From contig JANLFU010000003.1 in NCBI GenBank assembly GCA_024653215.1, positions 229,325-293,324 on the forward strand: a stretch of DNA of 64,000 nt, given 5' to 3'. Position numbers and translations under genes: made by a program. This DNA comes from Candidatus Saccharicenans sp. Lineage in GTDB: Bacteria > Acidobacteriota > Aminicenantia > Aminicenantales > Saccharicenantaceae. Positions 52,411 to 60,664 of the stretch are shown one piece after another. How positions within the stretch are numbered: position 1 is the first letter of the stretch; each line of letters begins with the position of its first letter. The notes under the pieces were generated by a model that had not been told where the DNA came from, searched no databases, and saw nothing but the letters and a program-made list of their open reading frames with translations.

Positions 52411-53790
52411 TTACAGTCCGAGCATCAGCTTGGCTGTGCTGAAGAATATGAACAGGCCGGTGATGTCGACGACCGTGGTCAGCATGGGGCTGGCCACTAC
52501 CGCCGGGTCAAACCTCAGCGATGAGGCAATGAGGGGCAAAAAGGCTCCGATCAGGGTGGAGCTTATGACCTGGATGGCCAGGGCCACGGCCACGGCCAGG
52601 CCGACCCTGAGCGGGGCGATGGTGCCGGCCGTTGAGGAATGCCCGATGAACAGCAGCACCCGGAAGTAGGCCACCACGGCCAGGACCATGGCCATCAGGA
52701 GGGCCACCTTGAATTCTTTTACCAGGATTTTCAGGGCATCCCGGGTGGAAATTTCTTTCAGGGCCAGGGCCCGGATGACCAGCGTGGCCGACTGGCTGCC
52801 GGCATTGCCCCCGGTGTCGGCCAGCATGGGCATGAAGGAAGCCAGGATGGCCACCTGGATGAGGATGCTCTCGTAGCTCTGGACTATGTAGCCGGAAACA
52901 AAGCCCAGGATGGCCAGGCCGAGTATCCAGGGAATGCGACTCCTGAAGTGGTCCCAGGTGGAAAGCTTCATGTAGGCCCCGACCTCGTGGGAGCCGCTTA
53001 TGGCCATCAACTTTTCCACGTCTTCCTGCTGTTCTTGCTGGATGATATCCATGGCGTCGTCGTGGGTGATGATGCCCACCAGGCGGTCGTTCTCGTCCAC
53101 CACGGGAATGGCCAGGAGGTCGTATTTCTGGATCATGCGGGCCACTTCTTCCTGGTCATCGTTAGCCCTGGCATAGATGACATCTTCGTGCATGATGTCA
53201 CCGACCCTGGCCCCGGGAGGCGCCAGGATGAGGTCCTTCAGCGAGACGAAGCCTATGAGCTTCTGGTTGTTGTCGACCACGTAACTATAATAAATGGTTT
53301 CTTTATCAGGGGCTTCGCGCCTGAGCTTGGCTATGGCTTTTTCGACCGTCAGTTCCGGGGTCAGGACTGCATATTCAGAAGTCATGACCGAACCGGCGGT
53401 GCCTTCGGGGTAAGCAATCAGGCGCCGCAGGTCTTCCCGTTCGGCCTGGGCCATGGCCGGGATGATGGCCTCGCGCTGCCTTTCCGATAATTGCTTGACC
53501 AGGTCGACCCGGTCGTCGGGGGGCATCTCGGACAGCAACTTGCCCATTACTTCGCGGCCCAGCTTCTGGATCATTTCCATCTGGACTTCTTCATCGATGT
53601 GGCTGAATATTTCTCCTCGCAGGGAGGGTGAGAGGTGGCTCAGGATTTCCCAGATCTCCTGGGGATTAAGGGCCGACAGGAATTCGGCTACCTGGGCCGG
53701 GTGGGTGGATTCGCAGAATTCGCAGAGCTCGGCGTAATTTTTTTCAGCCAGCAGTTCCCTTAGTTCCGGGGCCAGTAACGGGTTGACCAT
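52411..53790 (-). CDS. mgtE: magnesium transporter MgtE, copy 1
   Basis: A 459-residue MgtE-type Mg2+ channel. The N-terminal superhelical domain (about residues 20-130) includes SEMPPDDRVDLVKQLSERQR. Two CBS domains follow (about 135-260: AGSVMTSEYAVLTPELTVEK, VIYARANDDQEEVARMIQKY). The membrane domain has five TM helices and the pore segment MPMLADTGGNAGSQSATLVI. Mg2+ binding between N and CBS domains closes the channel in known members. It begins with GGAGGTGAG eight bases before ATG. A neighbouring tandem copy has the same length and roughly three quarters identical residues. It has its own promoter and structured leader. Confidence 0.96.
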   Translation of the reverse strand: MVNPLLAPELRELLAEKNYAELCEFCESTHPAQVAEFLSALNPQEIWEILSHLSPSLRGEIFSHIDEEVQMEMIQKLGREVMGKLLSEMPPDDRVDLVKQLSERQREAIIPAMAQAEREDLRRLIAYPEGTAGSVMTSEYAVLTPELTVEKAIAKLRREAPDKETIYYSYVVDNNQKLIGFVSLKDLILAPPGARVGDIMHEDVIYARANDDQEEVARMIQKYDLLAIPVVDENDRLVGIITHDDAMDIIQQEQQEDVEKLMAISGSHEVGAYMKLSTWDHFRSRIPWILGLAILGFVSGYIVQSYESILIQVAILASFMPMLADTGGNAGSQSATLVIRALALKEISTRDALKILVKEFKVALLMAMVLAVVAYFRVLLFIGHSSTAGTIAPLRVGLAVAVALAIQVISSTLIGAFLPLIASSLRFDPAVVASPMLTTVVDITGLFIFFSTAKLMLGL

Positions 53791-53962
53791 CGCTCACCTC
53801 CGCCCGCAGCCGGCTGGAGGTGAAAGCGGAGCTCAGGCTCCGGTCCGGCTCACCCCGGCAGCCGGCGCAAAAGCCAGAAAATACTCTCTTTTTCCATCTA
53901 TTTCAGATGGGTATGGGTCACCGTCTTCGCAGCAACTCATTGCCCTATCCTCGTTCATCATT
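53791..53962 (-). ncRNA. structured mgtE leader, candidate translational riboswitch (copy 1)
   Basis: A leader of about 170 nt whose sequence is conserved upstream of the second mgtE. On the plus strand, the complement of the Shine-Dalgarno (TCACCTCC, 53794-53801) is exactly matched by GGAGGTGA at 53816-53823, so the message can fold to hide its Shine-Dalgarno. The same anti-SD segment can instead pair with an upstream GGGGTGA (complement TCACCCC, 53850-53856). Further helices are GCCGGCTG/CAGCCGGC, a CGGAGC/GCTCCG hairpin and CCATCT/AGATGG (53894-53910). The match to the known M-box is poor. Confidence 0.6.
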
Positions 53963-53968
53963 TTGTAA

Positions 53969-53997
53969 ATTCTGGCACCGGCCTTGGCCCGTGTCAA
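53969..53997 (-). promoter_or_regulatory. promoter of mgtE copy 1
   Basis: On the minus strand TTGACA (53997-53992), 17 bp and CAGAAT (53974-53969). Transcription should start near 53962, giving a leader of about 170 nt. Confidence 0.65.
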
Positions 53998-54137
53998 TAA
54001 GGGGAGGGATATTTTTTCTAATTTCTTCGGCCCATAAACGGGGGCGATCCGGGTGGCTCTTTCTGACCTGGCTAATTGTCAATCAGCCTCCGGGCTGTGG
54101 TTTTCCCTGTTTTTTTGCCCCTGGTTCTTATGGTGCG

Positions 54138-55517
54138 CTACAGCCTGAGGACCAGCTGGGCCACGTTGAAGTAAATCAGCAGGCCGAAGATGTCAACCAT
54201 GGTGGCCAGCAGGGGACTGGCCACCACCGCCGGGTCAATTTTTACCGAGACGGCCACCAGGGGGAGCATGGCTCCGATCAGGGTGGAGGCAATGACCTGG
54301 AGGGCCAGGGCAATGGCCACGGCCAGGCCAACTTTAACCGGGGTGATGTGGGCCGGCAGGGAAGCATCTCCATAGAAGACATGAACCCTGAAGTAGGCCA
54401 CCACCGCCAGGATAATGGACATCAAGAAAGCCACCCTGAACTCTTTGACCAGGACAAAGAGGGCATCCCGAACCGTGATTTCCTTGACGGCCAGGGCCCG
54501 GATAACCAGGGTGGCCGACTGGCTGCCGGCGTTGCCCCCGGTTCCGGTCAGCATGGGCATGAAGGAAGCCAGGATGGCCACCTGCAGGAAGACGCTCTCG
54601 TAGTTCTGGATGATCAGCCCGGAAACAAAGCCCATCAGGGCCAGGACCAGGATCCAGGGAGTCCGGCTTTTCAGATGGTCCAGGGTTGATAGCTTGGTGT
54701 AGACGCCAACCTCGTGGGAACCGCCGATGGCCATCAACTTTTCGATGTCTTCCTGCTGTTCCTGCTGGATAACGTCCATCACGTCGTCGTGGGTGATGAT
54801 GCCGACCAGCCGGTCCTGGTCATCCACCACCGGGATGGCCAGCAGGTCGTATTTCTGGATCATCCTGGCCACTTCTTCCTGGTCATCGTGAGCCTTGGCG
54901 TAGATGACATCCTCGTACATGATATCTTTGACCCGGGCCCCGGGCGGGGCCACGATGAGGTCTTTAAGAGAGACAAAGCCCACCAGCTTGTGGTTTTCAT
55001 CGATCACGTAACTGTAATAAATTGTCTCCTTGTCCGGGGCTTCCAGCCGGAGCTTGCGCAGGGCCTGGTCGACCGTCAGCTCCGGGGTCAGCGTGGCATA
55101 TTCCGAGGTCATGACCGAACCGGCCGTTCCTTCGGGGTAGGCGATCAGGCGCCGCAGGTCTTCCCGTTCGGCCTGGGCCATGGCCGGGATGATGGCCTCG
55201 CGTTTCTTTTTGGGTAGCTTCTTCATCAGGTCGACCCGGTCGTCGGGGGGCATCTCGGAGAGGAGCTTGCCCATGATGTCCCGGCCCAGGGTCTCGATCA
55301 TCTCCAGCTGGACCTCTTCGTCTATGTGGCTGAAGATTTCACCGCGGAGCGAGGGCTGGAGGTGGCTCAGGATTTCCCAGATCTCCCTGGAGTTAAGGGC
55401 GGAGATGAATTCGGCTATCTGGGCCGGGTGGATGGATTCACAGAATTCGCAGAGTTCTTTGTAGTTTTTTTCGGCCAGGAGTTCCCTTAGTTCCGGGGCC
55501 AGTAACGGGTTGACCAT
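54138..55517 (-). CDS. mgtE: magnesium transporter MgtE, copy 2
   Basis: A tandem paralogue of the copy at 52411, also 459 residues. All domains match: N domain with SEMPPDDRVDLMKKLPKKKR, CBS pair with AGSVMTSEYATLTPELTVDQ, and pore segment MPMLTGTGGNAGSQSATLVI. The two differ most in the periplasmic loop between TM helices (FYGDASLPAHITP here against FIGHSSTAGTIAP). GGAGGTGAG precedes the ATG. It is transcribed toward copy 1 but each has its own promoter and leader, so the duplication copied the entire unit. Confidence 0.96.
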   Translation of the reverse strand: MVNPLLAPELRELLAEKNYKELCEFCESIHPAQIAEFISALNSREIWEILSHLQPSLRGEIFSHIDEEVQLEMIETLGRDIMGKLLSEMPPDDRVDLMKKLPKKKREAIIPAMAQAEREDLRRLIAYPEGTAGSVMTSEYATLTPELTVDQALRKLRLEAPDKETIYYSYVIDENHKLVGFVSLKDLIVAPPGARVKDIMYEDVIYAKAHDDQEEVARMIQKYDLLAIPVVDDQDRLVGIITHDDVMDVIQQEQQEDIEKLMAIGGSHEVGVYTKLSTLDHLKSRTPWILVLALMGFVSGLIIQNYESVFLQVAILASFMPMLTGTGGNAGSQSATLVIRALAVKEITVRDALFVLVKEFRVAFLMSIILAVVAYFRVHVFYGDASLPAHITPVKVGLAVAIALALQVIASTLIGAMLPLVAVSVKIDPAVVASPLLATMVDIFGLLIYFNVAQLVLRL

Positions 55518-55689
55518 CGCTCACCTCCACCCGCGGCCGGCTGGAGGTGAAAGCGGAGCTCAGTCTCCGGCGCGGCTCACCCCGGCAGCCGGCGTAGGGG
55601 CCAGAAAATACACTCTGTTTCCATCTATTTTCGATGGGTATGGGTCACCATCTTCACAGCGACTCATTGCCCTGTCCTCTGCCCATTTT
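55518..55689 (-). ncRNA. structured mgtE leader, candidate translational riboswitch (copy 2)
   Basis: Second copy of the conserved leader. On the plus strand the complement of the Shine-Dalgarno (TCACCTCC, 55521-55528) is matched by GGAGGTGA at 55543-55550. The competing pair uses TCACCCC at 55577-55583. The GCCGGCTG/CAGCCGGC helix is kept. The hairpin is CGGAG-ACTGA-GCTCCG here. The outer hairpin is CCATC/GATGG. The segment GGGCAATGAGT followed by GGTGACCCATACCCATC is almost invariant between copies, as a ligand-binding core would be. Confidence 0.6.
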
Positions 55690-55695
55690 CAATAA

Positions 55696-55724
55696 TTTCT
55701 ACCATCTATTAGTGACTCTGTCAA
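55696..55724 (-). promoter_or_regulatory. promoter of mgtE copy 2
   Basis: On the minus strand TTGACA (55724-55719), 17 bp and TAGAAA (55701-55696). It has the same geometry as the promoter of copy 1, though the spacer sequence differs. Confidence 0.65.
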
Positions 55725-55766
55725 CGGAAGACGTGGTCTGGGGGCGAAACCGCGGTCCGAGGAAAC

Positions 55767-55789
55767 GGGGGACACAGTACTCATTTACC
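55767..55789 (+). repeat. REP-like short repeat
   Basis: GGGGGACACAGTACTCATTT followed by ACC closely resembles 58980-59002 (GGGGGACACAATACTCATTC then CCC). Such GGGGACACARTACT elements are commonly left by REP-associated transposases. No transposase is present in the window. Confidence 0.55.
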
Positions 55790-55973
55790 ATATTTCCCGC
55801 GTTTTCTTGCTTTGATCGGTATTTCTCCTCAGTGGATACGCGAGATACGCGAATTGTTCAATACAGGGTTCTTGGAAACCAGATTTCCCGGTATCGCTGC
55901 CAATAATAAATCGTCTATATCAATTTTCCCTCTGAATCATCATCAGGCCGGGGGCCAAGGGCCGGTCCGGCTA

Positions 55974-56017
55974 TTGACAACAAGCCCGGTTTGATATATG
56001 AATAACTATTCATATAT
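55974..56017 (+). promoter_or_regulatory. promoter and ArsR operator of the arsenic cluster
   Basis: TTGACA (55974-55979), 17 bp and TATGAA (55997-56002). A perfect 11-2-11 inverted repeat, ATATATGAATA (55994-56004) / TATTCATATAT (56007-56017), overlaps the -10 box. The block from GCCCGG through TTTGATATATGAATA is shared with the arsR promoter at 47970-48014. Confidence 0.82.
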
Positions 56018-56094
56018 TAATTTGAAGTCGGTTCCGGTTAAGCTCTGATTGCTGCCAGTCCAGGAGCGAAGCCGGGCCCGGGAGCGAAGCATTT

Positions 56095-57270
56095 ATGATA
56101 AGCAATGATAGAAAGATTCTAATTCTCTTTCTGGCCGTTTTCCTGGCTGCTTTCTTTATCCCGTTTGGTCAGTTAAGGGTGCAAAACTCCCTCCTGGAAT
56201 CTTTCCTGATGCTCCAGGAATATGCCCGGCAGCATGTTCTTCTCTGCCTGGTCCCGGCCCTGTTCATAGCCGGGGCTATTTCGGTCTTTGTCTCCCGGGA
56301 CGCGGTGATAAAGTATCTGGGAGCTAAGGCCAGGAAAGTCGTGGCTTATGCCGTGGCTTCCACTTCCGGGGCCATCATGGCCGTTTGTTCCTGCACCATC
56401 CTGCCCCTGTTTGCCGGCATCTATAGCCGCGGTGCCGGACTCGGTCCTGCGGTAGCCTTTCTCTATTCCGGGCCGGCCATAAACGTCCTGGCCATCATCC
56501 TTACGGCCAAGATCCTGGGCTGGAAACTTGGCCTGGCCAGGGCCGTGGGAGCCATCCTGTTCTCGGTGGTTATTGGCCTGTTGATGGCCTTAATCTTCAG
56601 GAAAGAAGAACAGAAGCGACAGGAAGAGAATAATTTTGTGGTTAACGCAGGAGAAGAAAAGAGAACGCCGGCTCAAAATATAATCTACTTTGCCATCATG
56701 GTCGGCTTACTGGTGTTCATGAACTGGAGTGGCGGGGGGAGTTCGGTTCCTTTCTGGCATCTTGTCTTCCGGCTGAAATGGTACCTCAGCGCAGCCCTTG
56801 GCCTTTCTCTTGTTTTTGTTCTATGGAAGTGGTTCAGGCGGGAAGAGCTTAGAGAATGGACCATGTCGACCTGGATTCTGGCCAAGCAGATTTTGCCATT
56901 GCTTTTTGCCGGCGTGCTCCTGGCTGGATTCCTGCTCGGTCGTCCGGGCCATGAAGGTCTGATACCATCCCGCTGGATATCACAGCTGGTAGGTGGAAAC
57001 AGCCTGTGGGCCAACCTTTTTGCTTCGGTGGCCGGGGCCCTGATGTATTTTGCCACCCTGACTGAAGTTCCGATTCTCCAGGGGCTGCTGGGTTCAGGCA
57101 TGGGACAGGGACCGGCCCTGGCCCTGCTGCTGGCCGGCCCGGCGGTGTCGCTGCCGAGCCTCCTGGTCATCAGGAGCATCATGGGAACAAAAAAGACGCT
57201 GGTTTATCTTTTCCTGGTAATAATCATGGCCACGCTGACCGGTCTTTTCTTCGGCTGGCTGGTAGGTTGA
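56095..57270 (+). CDS. ArsP/SO_0444-type permease
   Basis: A 391-residue permease of the DUF318/ArsP family with about 10 TM segments. The hallmark is AVCSCTILPLFAGIYSRGAG then LGPAVAFLYSGPAINVLAII. The second half repeats it as ATLTEVPILQGLLGSGMGQG then PALALLLAGPAVSLPSLLVI. Cysteines in the first motif fit binding of trivalent arsenicals. Members export organoarsenicals, while SO_0444-type proteins export As(III) or other metals. It is first in a same-strand set with a small thioredoxin and ACR3, downstream of a strong ArsR-type operator. There is only a weak GGAG upstream of the ATG. Confidence 0.87.
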   Translation: MISNDRKILILFLAVFLAAFFIPFGQLRVQNSLLESFLMLQEYARQHVLLCLVPALFIAGAISVFVSRDAVIKYLGAKARKVVAYAVASTSGAIMAVCSCTILPLFAGIYSRGAGLGPAVAFLYSGPAINVLAIILTAKILGWKLGLARAVGAILFSVVIGLLMALIFRKEEQKRQEENNFVVNAGEEKRTPAQNIIYFAIMVGLLVFMNWSGGGSSVPFWHLVFRLKWYLSAALGLSLVFVLWKWFRREELREWTMSTWILAKQILPLLFAGVLLAGFLLGRPGHEGLIPSRWISQLVGGNSLWANLFASVAGALMYFATLTEVPILQGLLGSGMGQGPALALLLAGPAVSLPSLLVIRSIMGTKKTLVYLFLVIIMATLTGLFFGWLVG

Positions 57271-57493
57271 GAATTGAGAATAGAGGGAGTTCGCCTCTTA
57301 ATGAGGACTCGAAAGAGCGGAGAGAGTGAAGCTTTTATTTGGATAGTGGAAAGCCGTCCTGTCAAAAGATTGGGAAAAAAAAAGATAAAAACGATTGAAT
57401 ATAAAATAATGAAACCAATACAAGTTCAAAAAAGAAAATTTGCCAAATTTGAAGTTGACATTATCACCGGAACAAAACAGGGAGGATTGAACC

Positions 57494-57730
57494 ATGGAAA
57501 TTAGAGTCCTGGGGATGGGCTGCCCCAAGTGTTTTGAGCTGGAACGCCGGGTCAAGAATGCCCTCGAGCGCCTGAAGCTGGAAGCCAGCGTGGACAAGGT
57601 CTCTGACCTGAAGCAGATCATGTCCTACGGTGTCTTCAGTACCCCGGCCCTGGTCATTGACGGCCAGGTTGTGTCCCAGGGGCAGCTGCCGTCGGTTGAA
57701 GACATCATGAAGTGGCTTGGAAATAAGTGA
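57494..57730 (+). CDS. small thioredoxin-like redox protein (CPKC)
   Basis: A 78-residue thioredoxin-fold protein. MEIRVLGMGCPKCFELERRV carries a CxxC (Cys10, Cys13), and STPALVIDGQVVSQG has the conserved cis-Pro. It matches the redox-active disulfide protein 2 family. GGGAGGA precedes the ATG. It is placed between the ArsP-like permease and ACR3, so it may reduce an arsenical or a permease thiol. In similar gene sets such proteins accompany SO_0444-type permeases. Confidence 0.88.
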   Translation: MEIRVLGMGCPKCFELERRVKNALERLKLEASVDKVSDLKQIMSYGVFSTPALVIDGQVVSQGQLPSVEDIMKWLGNK

Positions 57731-57899
57731 GGTTTCTCCGGGAACATGTCGCCTGCCGATTCTCTGGCTGACCCCTGAGAATCAGTTGGAGGCCGGACCC
57801 GTTCCGTGATTTTAGGCTGGCCGTGTAGTTCAGGCTTCCAGCTGGTTGCGGGCCCTGAATGGAGAAAGATTACCAATCAAGCCCAAAAGGAGTTATAAG

Positions 57900-58961
57900 G
57901 TGAGCGGTACCAACCAAATCAAGTCGCTTTCATTCGTGGAAAGGTTTTTGACGCTGTGGATCTTCCTGGCCATGGGGCTGGGAATTTTTATCGGTTATTT
58001 CAGCCCGAAATTTACCCACTTTATCTCCAGCCTCCAGGTTGGAGCCACTTCCTTGCCCATTGCCATCGGCCTGATTCTGATGATGTACCCGCCGCTGACT
58101 AAAGTTAAGTACGAGGAGATGGGCCGGGTTTTCAAGAATAAAAAACTGCTGGCCACCTCCCTTCTCCTTAACTGGATCGTCGGGCCGCTGGTCATGTTCG
58201 GGCTGGCCGTGCTCTTTTTGCGTAACTATCCCGAGTACATGATCGGGGTGATCCTGGTCGGCCTGGCCCGCTGCATCGCCATGGTCCTGGTCTGGAACGA
58301 GCTGGCCGGCGGGGACCGGGAGCTGGCCGTCGGCCTGGTGGCCTTCAATGCCGTCTTCCAGGTGCTGTTCTATGCCGTTTACATTTACCTTTTCATCACC
58401 CTGGCCCTGAACAAACTCAACCTGGTCTCCGGAGTCAACGCCCACATCTCCATCTGGGAGTCGGCTAGGACGGTCTTCATCTACCTGGGCATACCCTTCG
58501 TGGCCGGCCTGGTTTCACATTTTGGCCTTATTAAGCTTAAGGGCCGGGAGTGGTTTGAAAACGTTTTTGTGCCGCGCATCAGTCCCCTGACCATGGGCGC
58601 GCTGCTCTTTACCATCGTGGTCATGTTCTCGATGAAGGGCGAATACATAATCAGGCGTCCGCAGGACGTGCTGCTGATTGCCGTGCCCCTGGTCATCTAC
58701 TTCTTCCTGATGTGGTTTGCTTCGTTCATTCTGGTCGGGCGCATGGGAGCCGGTTACGAGAAGACCACGGCCGTGGCCTTTACCGCGGCCAGCAACGACT
58801 TTGAGCTGGCCATTGCCGTGGCCGTGGCCATCTTCGGCATCAGCTCCAACCAGGCCTTCGCCACGGTCATCGGCCCGCTGCTGGAAGTACCGGTGCTGAT
58901 CATCCTGGTCAACGTGGCCCTGCGGCTACGACAGAAATTCGCCCCGGTCCAGACCAGCTGA
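57900..58961 (+). CDS. acr3: ACR3-family arsenite exporter
   Basis: A 353-residue ten-TM arsenite/H+ antiporter of the Acr3 type. The GTG at 57900 is chosen because AAAAGGAG lies 7 bases upstream; earlier in-frame starts lack a ribosome binding site. Core blocks are [40 protein letters not shown], the essential Cys in [40 protein letters not shown], then [24 protein letters not shown] sequence and [20 protein letters not shown]. It is the export step of the arsenic set. No arsenate reductase (arsC) was found in the window. Confidence 0.95.
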   Translation: MSGTNQIKSLSFVERFLTLWIFLAMGLGIFIGYFSPKFTHFISSLQVGATSLPIAIGLILMMYPPLTKVKYEEMGRVFKNKKLLATSLLLNWIVGPLVMFGLAVLFLRNYPEYMIGVILVGLARCIAMVLVWNELAGGDRELAVGLVAFNAVFQVLFYAVYIYLFITLALNKLNLVSGVNAHISIWESARTVFIYLGIPFVAGLVSHFGLIKLKGREWFENVFVPRISPLTMGALLFTIVVMFSMKGEYIIRRPQDVLLIAVPLVIYFFLMWFASFILVGRMGAGYEKTTAVAFTAASNDFELAIAVAVAIFGISSNQAFATVIGPLLEVPVLIILVNVALRLRQKFAPVQTS

Positions 58962-59424
58962 GCTCCGGCCCTTGGAAAAGGGGGACACAATACTCATTCC
59001 CCAATTCTGGCCGTAAAACAGGGCGGAATTCATTAAAGGTTTTGGTCTTAATTTGCTCCTGTTGAGTTTGCCCTTCTTTAATATTTGCCCGATAAAATTG
59101 GCGTAATCACGGAGGTGAGGGCCGCGCTGTGTTCAGGCGAATTTTTTCCAGAACTTCGTCGCAGCACTAGTTATTTCTTGAATGTGGCATAAAAGTTTGC
59201 CTGCGCAGGACCCGCACAATTTAATTAACAAAGGCCGGCAATTTTCGTAAAATAACCGCGGTCATGAATGTTTGCTTTTTTCCAAGGCCAGGGTTGATCT
59301 TTTTTGTTTTTTTTTTCTTCTCCCTGTCCTTATTATTACCCGTTCCCTTTATCATCCCCGGCGTTCATCTGCCTGGCCAGAAATCTATGTTTTTAATTAA
59401 ATCGAAACCTGAGGAGAGTGAAGT
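58962..59424. other. intergenic region after acr3
   Basis: 463 bases. A REP-like repeat occurs at 58980-59002. A T-rich tract (about 59279-59330) precedes the next gene. No gene or structured RNA was recognised. Confidence 0.55.
58980..59002 (+). repeat. REP-like short repeat
   Basis: GGGGGACACAATACTCATTC followed by CCC, starting 18 bases after the acr3 stop. It is the best-preserved of three copies (others at 12654 and 55767). GGGG and CCCC ends could form a short hairpin. Confidence 0.55.
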
Positions 59425-60387
59425 ATGACCGATATGAAAAAACAATCAAGGCGGGAATTTTTGAGAACGGCCGGTCTGTCGGGAGCCTTTCTGACTTCCG
59501 GGGCTGCGGCCTCACTGCTGGCCGGACCGCAGCTTCTCTCAAAAAAGACGTCCACGGCGAAGCCGACGGCAGGGGCCTTCAAGCTCAAGTATGCGCCGCC
59601 GTTTGGGATGTTTGAAGCTTCGGCCGGCAAGGACCCGCTGGACCAGATGAAGTTTATCGCCGACCAGGGCTTCCGGGCGATTTTTGACAACGGACTTCCC
59701 GGTCGTCCGCCGGCCCTTCAGGAAGCCATCGCCGGCCAGGCGGCCAAACTCAGCCTGGAAATAGGACCCTTCGTGGCCTACGCCGATTTTTCCGTGGAAT
59801 CTTTTGTGCTCAGGGATGAGTCGGTTCGCGAGATGCTCAAGGCTAAGCTCAAGACCGCCATCGAAACTTCAAAGAGGACCGGCGTCAAGCTGGCCCTGAT
59901 GGTGCCTGGCCGTTACAACCAGCGGATGGACTGGGATTACCAGACAGCCAACGTCATCGAGAACCTTAAATGGTGCGCCGGAGTCTGTGAACCGGAGGGA
60001 GTGGTTATCGTCCTGGAGCCGCTCAACCCCAAGGACCACCCGGGTCTTTTCCTGACCAGAATGTCCCAGGCTTACCAGATCTGCAAGGCCGTGGGGAGTC
60101 CATCGGTGAAAATCCTCGATGACATCTACCACCAGCAGATAACCGAGGGCAACATCATCCCCAATATCGAGGCCTGCTGGGAGGAAATTGCTTCGTTCCA
60201 CCTGGGTGACACCCCAGGCCGCAAGGAACCGGGTACGGGCGAGCTGAATTTCAAGAATATCTTTAAGTACCTCTCTCAGACGGGGTACCGGGGCGTGCTC
60301 TGCATGGAACACGGCAAGAGTAAGCCCGGCAAGGAAGGCGAACTGGCGGTCATCCAGGCCTACCGGGAAGCAGATTCTTTCGCCTGA
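59425..60387 (+). CDS. Tat-exported hydroxypyruvate-isomerase-like TIM barrel protein
   Basis: A 320-residue protein with a twin-arginine signal (QSRREFLRTAGLSGAF, cleaved near residue 35-45) and an AP-endonuclease-2/Hyi-type TIM barrel. Visible features are MKFIADQGFRAIFDNGL, VVIVLEPLNPKDHPGLFLTR (Glu metal ligand), VKILDDIYHQQITEGNII (Asp and His ligands), FHLGDTPGRKEPGTGELNF (ligand His and Asp) and GVLCMEHGKSKPG (final Glu). The metal site of the family therefore appears complete. GAGGAGAG precedes the ATG. It is a sugar or hydroxyacid isomerase-like enzyme working in the periplasm. The substrate is unknown. Confidence 0.88.
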   Translation: MTDMKKQSRREFLRTAGLSGAFLTSGAAASLLAGPQLLSKKTSTAKPTAGAFKLKYAPPFGMFEASAGKDPLDQMKFIADQGFRAIFDNGLPGRPPALQEAIAGQAAKLSLEIGPFVAYADFSVESFVLRDESVREMLKAKLKTAIETSKRTGVKLALMVPGRYNQRMDWDYQTANVIENLKWCAGVCEPEGVVIVLEPLNPKDHPGLFLTRMSQAYQICKAVGSPSVKILDDIYHQQITEGNIIPNIEACWEEIASFHLGDTPGRKEPGTGELNFKNIFKYLSQTGYRGVLCMEHGKSKPGKEGELAVIQAYREADSFA

Positions 60388-60398
60388 CAGGACCCTTC

Positions 60399-60426
60399 AG
60401 CCCGCGTTTTTCTTCCGGGCTTTTTT
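60399..60426 (+). terminator. probable Rho-independent terminator
   Basis: A 6-bp stem (AGCCCG 60399-60404 / CGGGCT 60416-60421) with an 11-base loop is followed by a run of T residues. It starts 12 bases after the stop of the Hyi-like gene. Confidence 0.65.
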
Positions 60427-60664
60427 GAAGCGAAGCCTGACATGTTTGACTTGCCGGAGAAGAGCCAAATTTTTTGCTTAAGCTTTTGCAAAAGCGCTTT
60501 TTTCTTAATGGGTTCCAGGCGGGCCAAGATGCTTTTCTTCCCGGTGGCACATTGAACCGGGTTTTATTCAGAGGTCGTGCTTCGGTCGTTTCTCGTTATG
60601 TGTTTGGATTGCTGTGGGTTATAATGACAGGTCCGTGAAGCTAAATGCTCAGCCAAGGATAAAC

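Larger units (their letters stand above)
53791..54137. other. region between the two mgtE genes
   Basis: 347 bases. It holds the leader and promoter of mgtE copy 1. The remaining 140 bases up to the stop of copy 2 show no gene and no convincing terminator. Confidence 0.55.
55725..56094. other. divergent region between mgtE copy 2 and the arsenic cluster
   Basis: 370 bases holding one REP-like repeat (55767-55789) and the promoter/operator of the arsenic cluster (55974-56017). Between these I see no gene. Confidence 0.55.

Noticed and set aside
53791..53962. mgtE leader as a standard M-box riboswitch
   Set aside because: The conserved blocks I remember for the M-box are not found in order. 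I keep it as an unassigned structured leader.
57274..57504. 76-codon open frame between the ArsP-like permease and the thioredoxin
   Set aside because: No ribosome binding site, AT-rich linker sequence, and it overlaps the true thioredoxin start.
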